Below are positions 8,143 to 10,687 of a stretch of DNA of 10,687 nucleotides, piece by piece (the stretch's first letter is position 1; each line of letters begins with the position of its first letter). Source of the DNA: Steinernema hermaphroditum (taxonomy: Eukaryota; Nematoda; Chromadorea; Rhabditida; Steinernematidae); the NCBI GenBank assembly GCA_030435675.1, contig JAUCMV010000056.1, positions 1,628 through 12,314 on the forward strand, read 5' to 3'. Both the position numbers and the translations under genes were made by a program. Under the pieces are notes generated by a model that saw only the letters and a list, made by a program, of their open reading frames with translations, searched no databases and was not told the origin of the DNA.

Positions 8143-10565
8143 GAATTGAAAGTTTTGCAGGAAACTAAGATAGTCCACAGTAAATCCAACGGGAGTAGGC
8201 GCGTTCGATCAGGCTCGTGCAGTTCTACAAGATCCAATCATAAAAATGCTATGGTACTTTGGAGCAGGAGGGTCAGATGCAGAGCTTTTGGTATGAGCAA
8301 GGGCCCTGCTGTCTCGAATTGAAAGTTTTGCAGGAAACTAAGATAGTCCACAGTAAATCCAACGGGAGTAGGCGCGTTCGATCAGGCTCGTGCAGTTCTA
8401 CAAGATCCAATCATAAAAATGCTATGGTACTTTGGAGCAGGAGGGTCAGATGCAGAGCTTTTGGTATGAGCAAGGGCCCTGCTGTCTCGAATTGAAAGTT
8501 TTGCAGGAAACTAAGATAGTCCACAGTAAATCCAACGGGAGTAGGCGCGTTCGATCAGGCTCGTGCAGTTCTACAAGATCCAATCATAAAAATGCTATGG
8601 TACTTTGGAGCAGGAGGGTCAGATGCAGAGCTTTTGGTATGAGCAAGGCCCCAACTGTCTCGAATTGAAAGTTTTGCAGGAAACTAAGATAGTCCACAGT
8701 AAATCCAGCGGGAGTAGGCGCGTTCGATCAGGCTCGTGCAGTTCTACAAGATCCAATCATAAAAATGCTATGGTACTTTGGAGCAGGAGGGTCAGATGCA
8801 GAGCTTTTGGTATGAGCAAGGGCCCTGCTGTCTCGAATTGAAAGTTTTGCAGGAAACTAAGATAGTCCACAGTAAATCCAACGGGAGTAGGCGCGTTCGA
8901 TCAGGCTCGTGCAGTTCTACAAGATCCAATCATAAAAATGCTATGGTACTTTGGAGCAGGAGGGTCAGATGCAGAGCTTTTGGTATGAGCAAGGGCCTCA
9001 GCTGTCTCGAATTGAAAGTTTTGCAGGAAACTAAGATAGTCCACAGTAAATCCAGCGGGAATAGGCGCGTTCGATCAGGCTCGTGCAGTTCTACAAGATC
9101 CAATCATAAAAATGCTATGGTACTTTGGAGCAGGAGGGTCAGATGCAGAGCTTTTGGTATGAGCAAGGGCCCTGCTGTCTCGAATTGAAAGTTTTGCAGG
9201 AAACTAAGATAGTCCACAGTAAATCCAACGGGAGTAGGCGCGTTCGATCAGGCTCGTGCAGTTCTACAAGATCCAATCATAAAAATGCTATGGTACTTTG
9301 GAGCAGGAGGGTCAGATGCAGAGCTTTTGGTATGAGCAAGGGCCCTGCTGTCTCGAATTGAAAGTTTTGCAGGAAACTAAGATAGTCCACAGTAAATCCA
9401 ACGGGAGTAGGCGCGTTCGATCAGGCTCGTGCAGTTCTACAAGATCCAATCATAAAAATGCTATGGTACTTTGGAGCAGGAGGGTCAGATGCAGAGCTTT
9501 TGGTATGAGCAAGGGCCCTGCTGTCTCGAATTGAAAGTTTTGCAGGAAACTAAGATAGTCCACAGTAAATCCAGCGGGAGTAGGCGCGTTCGATCAGGCT
9601 CGTGCAGTTCTACAAGATCCAATCATAAAAATGCTATGGTACTTTGGAGCAGGAGGGTCAGATGCAGAGCTTTTGGTATGAGCAAGGCCCCAGCTGTCTC
9701 GAATTGAAAGTTTTGCAGGAAACTAAGATAGTCCACAGTAAATCCAACGGGAGTAGGCGCGTTCGATCAGGCTCGTGCAGTTCTACAAGATCCAATCATA
9801 AAAATGCTATGGTACTTTGGAGCAGGAGGGTCAGATGCAGAGCTTTTGGTATGAGCAAGGGCCCTGCTGTCTCGAATTGAAAGTTTTGCAGGAAACTAAG
9901 ATAGTCCACAGTAAATCCAACGGGAGTAGGCGCGTTCGATCAGGCTCGTGCAGTTCTACAAGATCCAATCATAAAAATGCTATGGTACTTTGGAGCAGGA
10001 GGGTCAGATGCAGAGCTTTTGGTATGAGCAAGGGCCCTGCTGTCTCGAATTGAAAGTTTTGCAGGAAACTAAGATAGTCCACAGTAAATCCAACGGGAGT
10101 AGGCGCGTTCGATCAGGCTCGTGCAGTTCTACAAGATCCAATCATAAAAATGCTATGGTACTTTGGAGCAGGAGGGTCAGATGCAGAGCTTTTGGTATGA
10201 GCAAGGGCCCTGCTGTCTCGAATTGAAAGTTTTGCAGGAAACTAAGATAGTCCACAGTAAATCCAACGGGAGTAGGCGCGTTCGATCAGGCTCGTGCAGT
10301 TCTACAAGATCCAATCATAAAAATGCTATGGTACTTTGGAGCAGGAGGGTCAGATGCAGAGCTTTTGGTATGAGCAAGGGCCCAGCTGTCTCGAATTGAA
10401 AGTTTTGCAGGAAACTAAGATAGTCCACAGTAAATCCAACGGGAGTAGGCGCGTTCGATCAGGCTCGTGCAGTTCTACAAGATCCAATCATAAAAATGCT
10501 ATGGTACTTTGGAGCAGGAGGGTCAGATGCAGAGCTTTTGGTATGAGCAAGGGCCCTGCTGTCTC
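8143..10565. repeat. Homogenised right block, monomers M48-M61
   Basis: Of 14 copies, eight (M48, M49, M54, M55, M57, M58, M59, M61) are one monomer type: A47, G53, C64, G155, hinge aagggccctg. The exceptions are M51 (G47), M53 (G47/A53), M50, M52 and M60 (hinge changes), and M56 (G47 plus hinge change). The A155/ctcaa combination and T64 copies are absent. Low diversity over 2.4 kb suggests recent local amplification or conversion. Hinges ending in ag recur at M52, M56 and M60, every fourth copy, but with three different alleles, so a tetramer period is only a hint. Confidence 0.75.
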
Positions 10566-10687
10566 GAATTGAAAGTTTTGCAGGAAACTAAGATAGTCCA
10601 CAGTAAATCCAGCGGGAGTAGGCGCGTTCGATCAGGCTCGTGCAGTTCTACAAGATCCAATCATAAAAATGCTATGGTACTTTGGAG
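10566..10687. repeat. Partial monomer M62, cut by the window edge
   Basis: The first 122 bp of a standard copy with G47 and G53 are present. The segment ends at tttggag, before the hinge, with no sign of decay. The array therefore continues to the right. Confidence 0.95.

Larger units (their letters stand above)
1..10687. repeat. Head-to-tail satellite array, 173-bp monomer, 61 complete copies plus one partial
   Basis: The same unit recurs without interruption. Taking gaattgaaag as base 1, copies begin at 1, 174, 347, 520, 693, 865, 1038, 1211, 1384, 1559, 1732, 1905, 2078, 2251, 2424, 2598, 2771, 2944, 3118, 3291, 3464, 3637, 3810, 3984, 4157, 4331, 4504, 4677, 4850, 5023, 5196, 5369, 5543, 5716, 5889, 6062, 6235, 6408, 6581, 6754, 6929, 7102, 7275, 7449, 7622, 7796, 7970, 8143, 8316, 8489, 8662, 8835, 9009, 9182, 9355, 9528, 9701, 9874, 10047, 10220, 10393 and 10566. 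Forty-nine copies are 173 bp, nine are 174 (M15, M18, M23, M25, M32, M43, M45, M46, M52), two are 175 (M9, M40) and one is 172 (M5). All copies have the same orientation. Neither edge reaches flanking DNA, so the array is longer than the window. Nucleosome-scale unit length and lack of genes fit a eukaryotic centromeric or heterochromatic satellite (inference). The family is not one I recognise. Confidence 0.98.

Noticed and set aside
290..10572. Dozens of overlapping forward reading frames of 78-194 codons with near-identical translations
   Set aside because: They are the same two frames of the repeat, many opening at TTG, running through one monomer, shifting frame in the next and ending at the TGA in gaattga. 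Longer ones (136 and 194 codons) occur only where a unit is 174 bp, a multiple of 3. No recognisable domain.
1..10687. CRISPR array
   Set aside because: Units are 173 bp and directly adjacent, with no unique spacers between short repeats. The variable hinge is 9-12 bp, draws on a small set of related alleles, and is too short to be a spacer.

Overview
The window is one uninterrupted tandem-repeat (satellite) array. A monomer of about 173 bp (about 45% G+C in the first copy) repeats head to tail in one orientation from the first base to the last. There are 61 complete copies plus a 122-bp partial copy, and no unique or flanking sequence. I support no protein-coding gene, RNA gene, mobile element or CRISPR array. 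The open reading frames present are by-products of the repeat: 173 is not a multiple of 3, so each frame shifts at every copy and closes soon after.

The monomer size is close to one nucleosome plus linker. Together with the array length, the lack of genes and the very high copy-to-copy identity, this suggests a eukaryotic centromeric, pericentromeric or subtelomeric satellite. That is inference. I do not recognise the monomer as any named satellite family and cannot name the organism.

Numbering monomers M1 to M62 from base 1 (each starts at the gaattgaaag motif), variation is concentrated in a few places. (i) A 9-12 bp 'hinge' at monomer positions 157-166 carries 15 alleles and 11 of the 12 length changes. 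(ii) Two two-state sites, 47 and 53, occur in all four combinations. (iii) Position 155 is A in 10 copies, always with a ctcaa-type hinge. (iv) A handful of sites (16, 64, 89, 107, 126, 135) vary in only one to four copies each. The rest of the monomer looks invariant by eye.

Region by region: M1-M10 (1-1731) is diverse and rich in the ctcaa hinge. M11-M37 (1732-6407) is mixed and contains a local dimer duplication at 3637-4330. M38 onward (6408-) restarts the order seen from base 1: bases 1-853 match 6408-7262 except for one 2-bp indel, including a strongly marked divergent monomer (M2 = M39). This implies a higher-order duplication with a 37-monomer, 6407-bp period. M48-M61 (8143-10565) is the most uniform part and is dominated by one monomer type, as expected of recent local expansion.

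The most notable points are the hypervariable hinge inside an almost frozen monomer, the 6.4-kb higher-order repeat, and a compact CpG cluster in each monomer.
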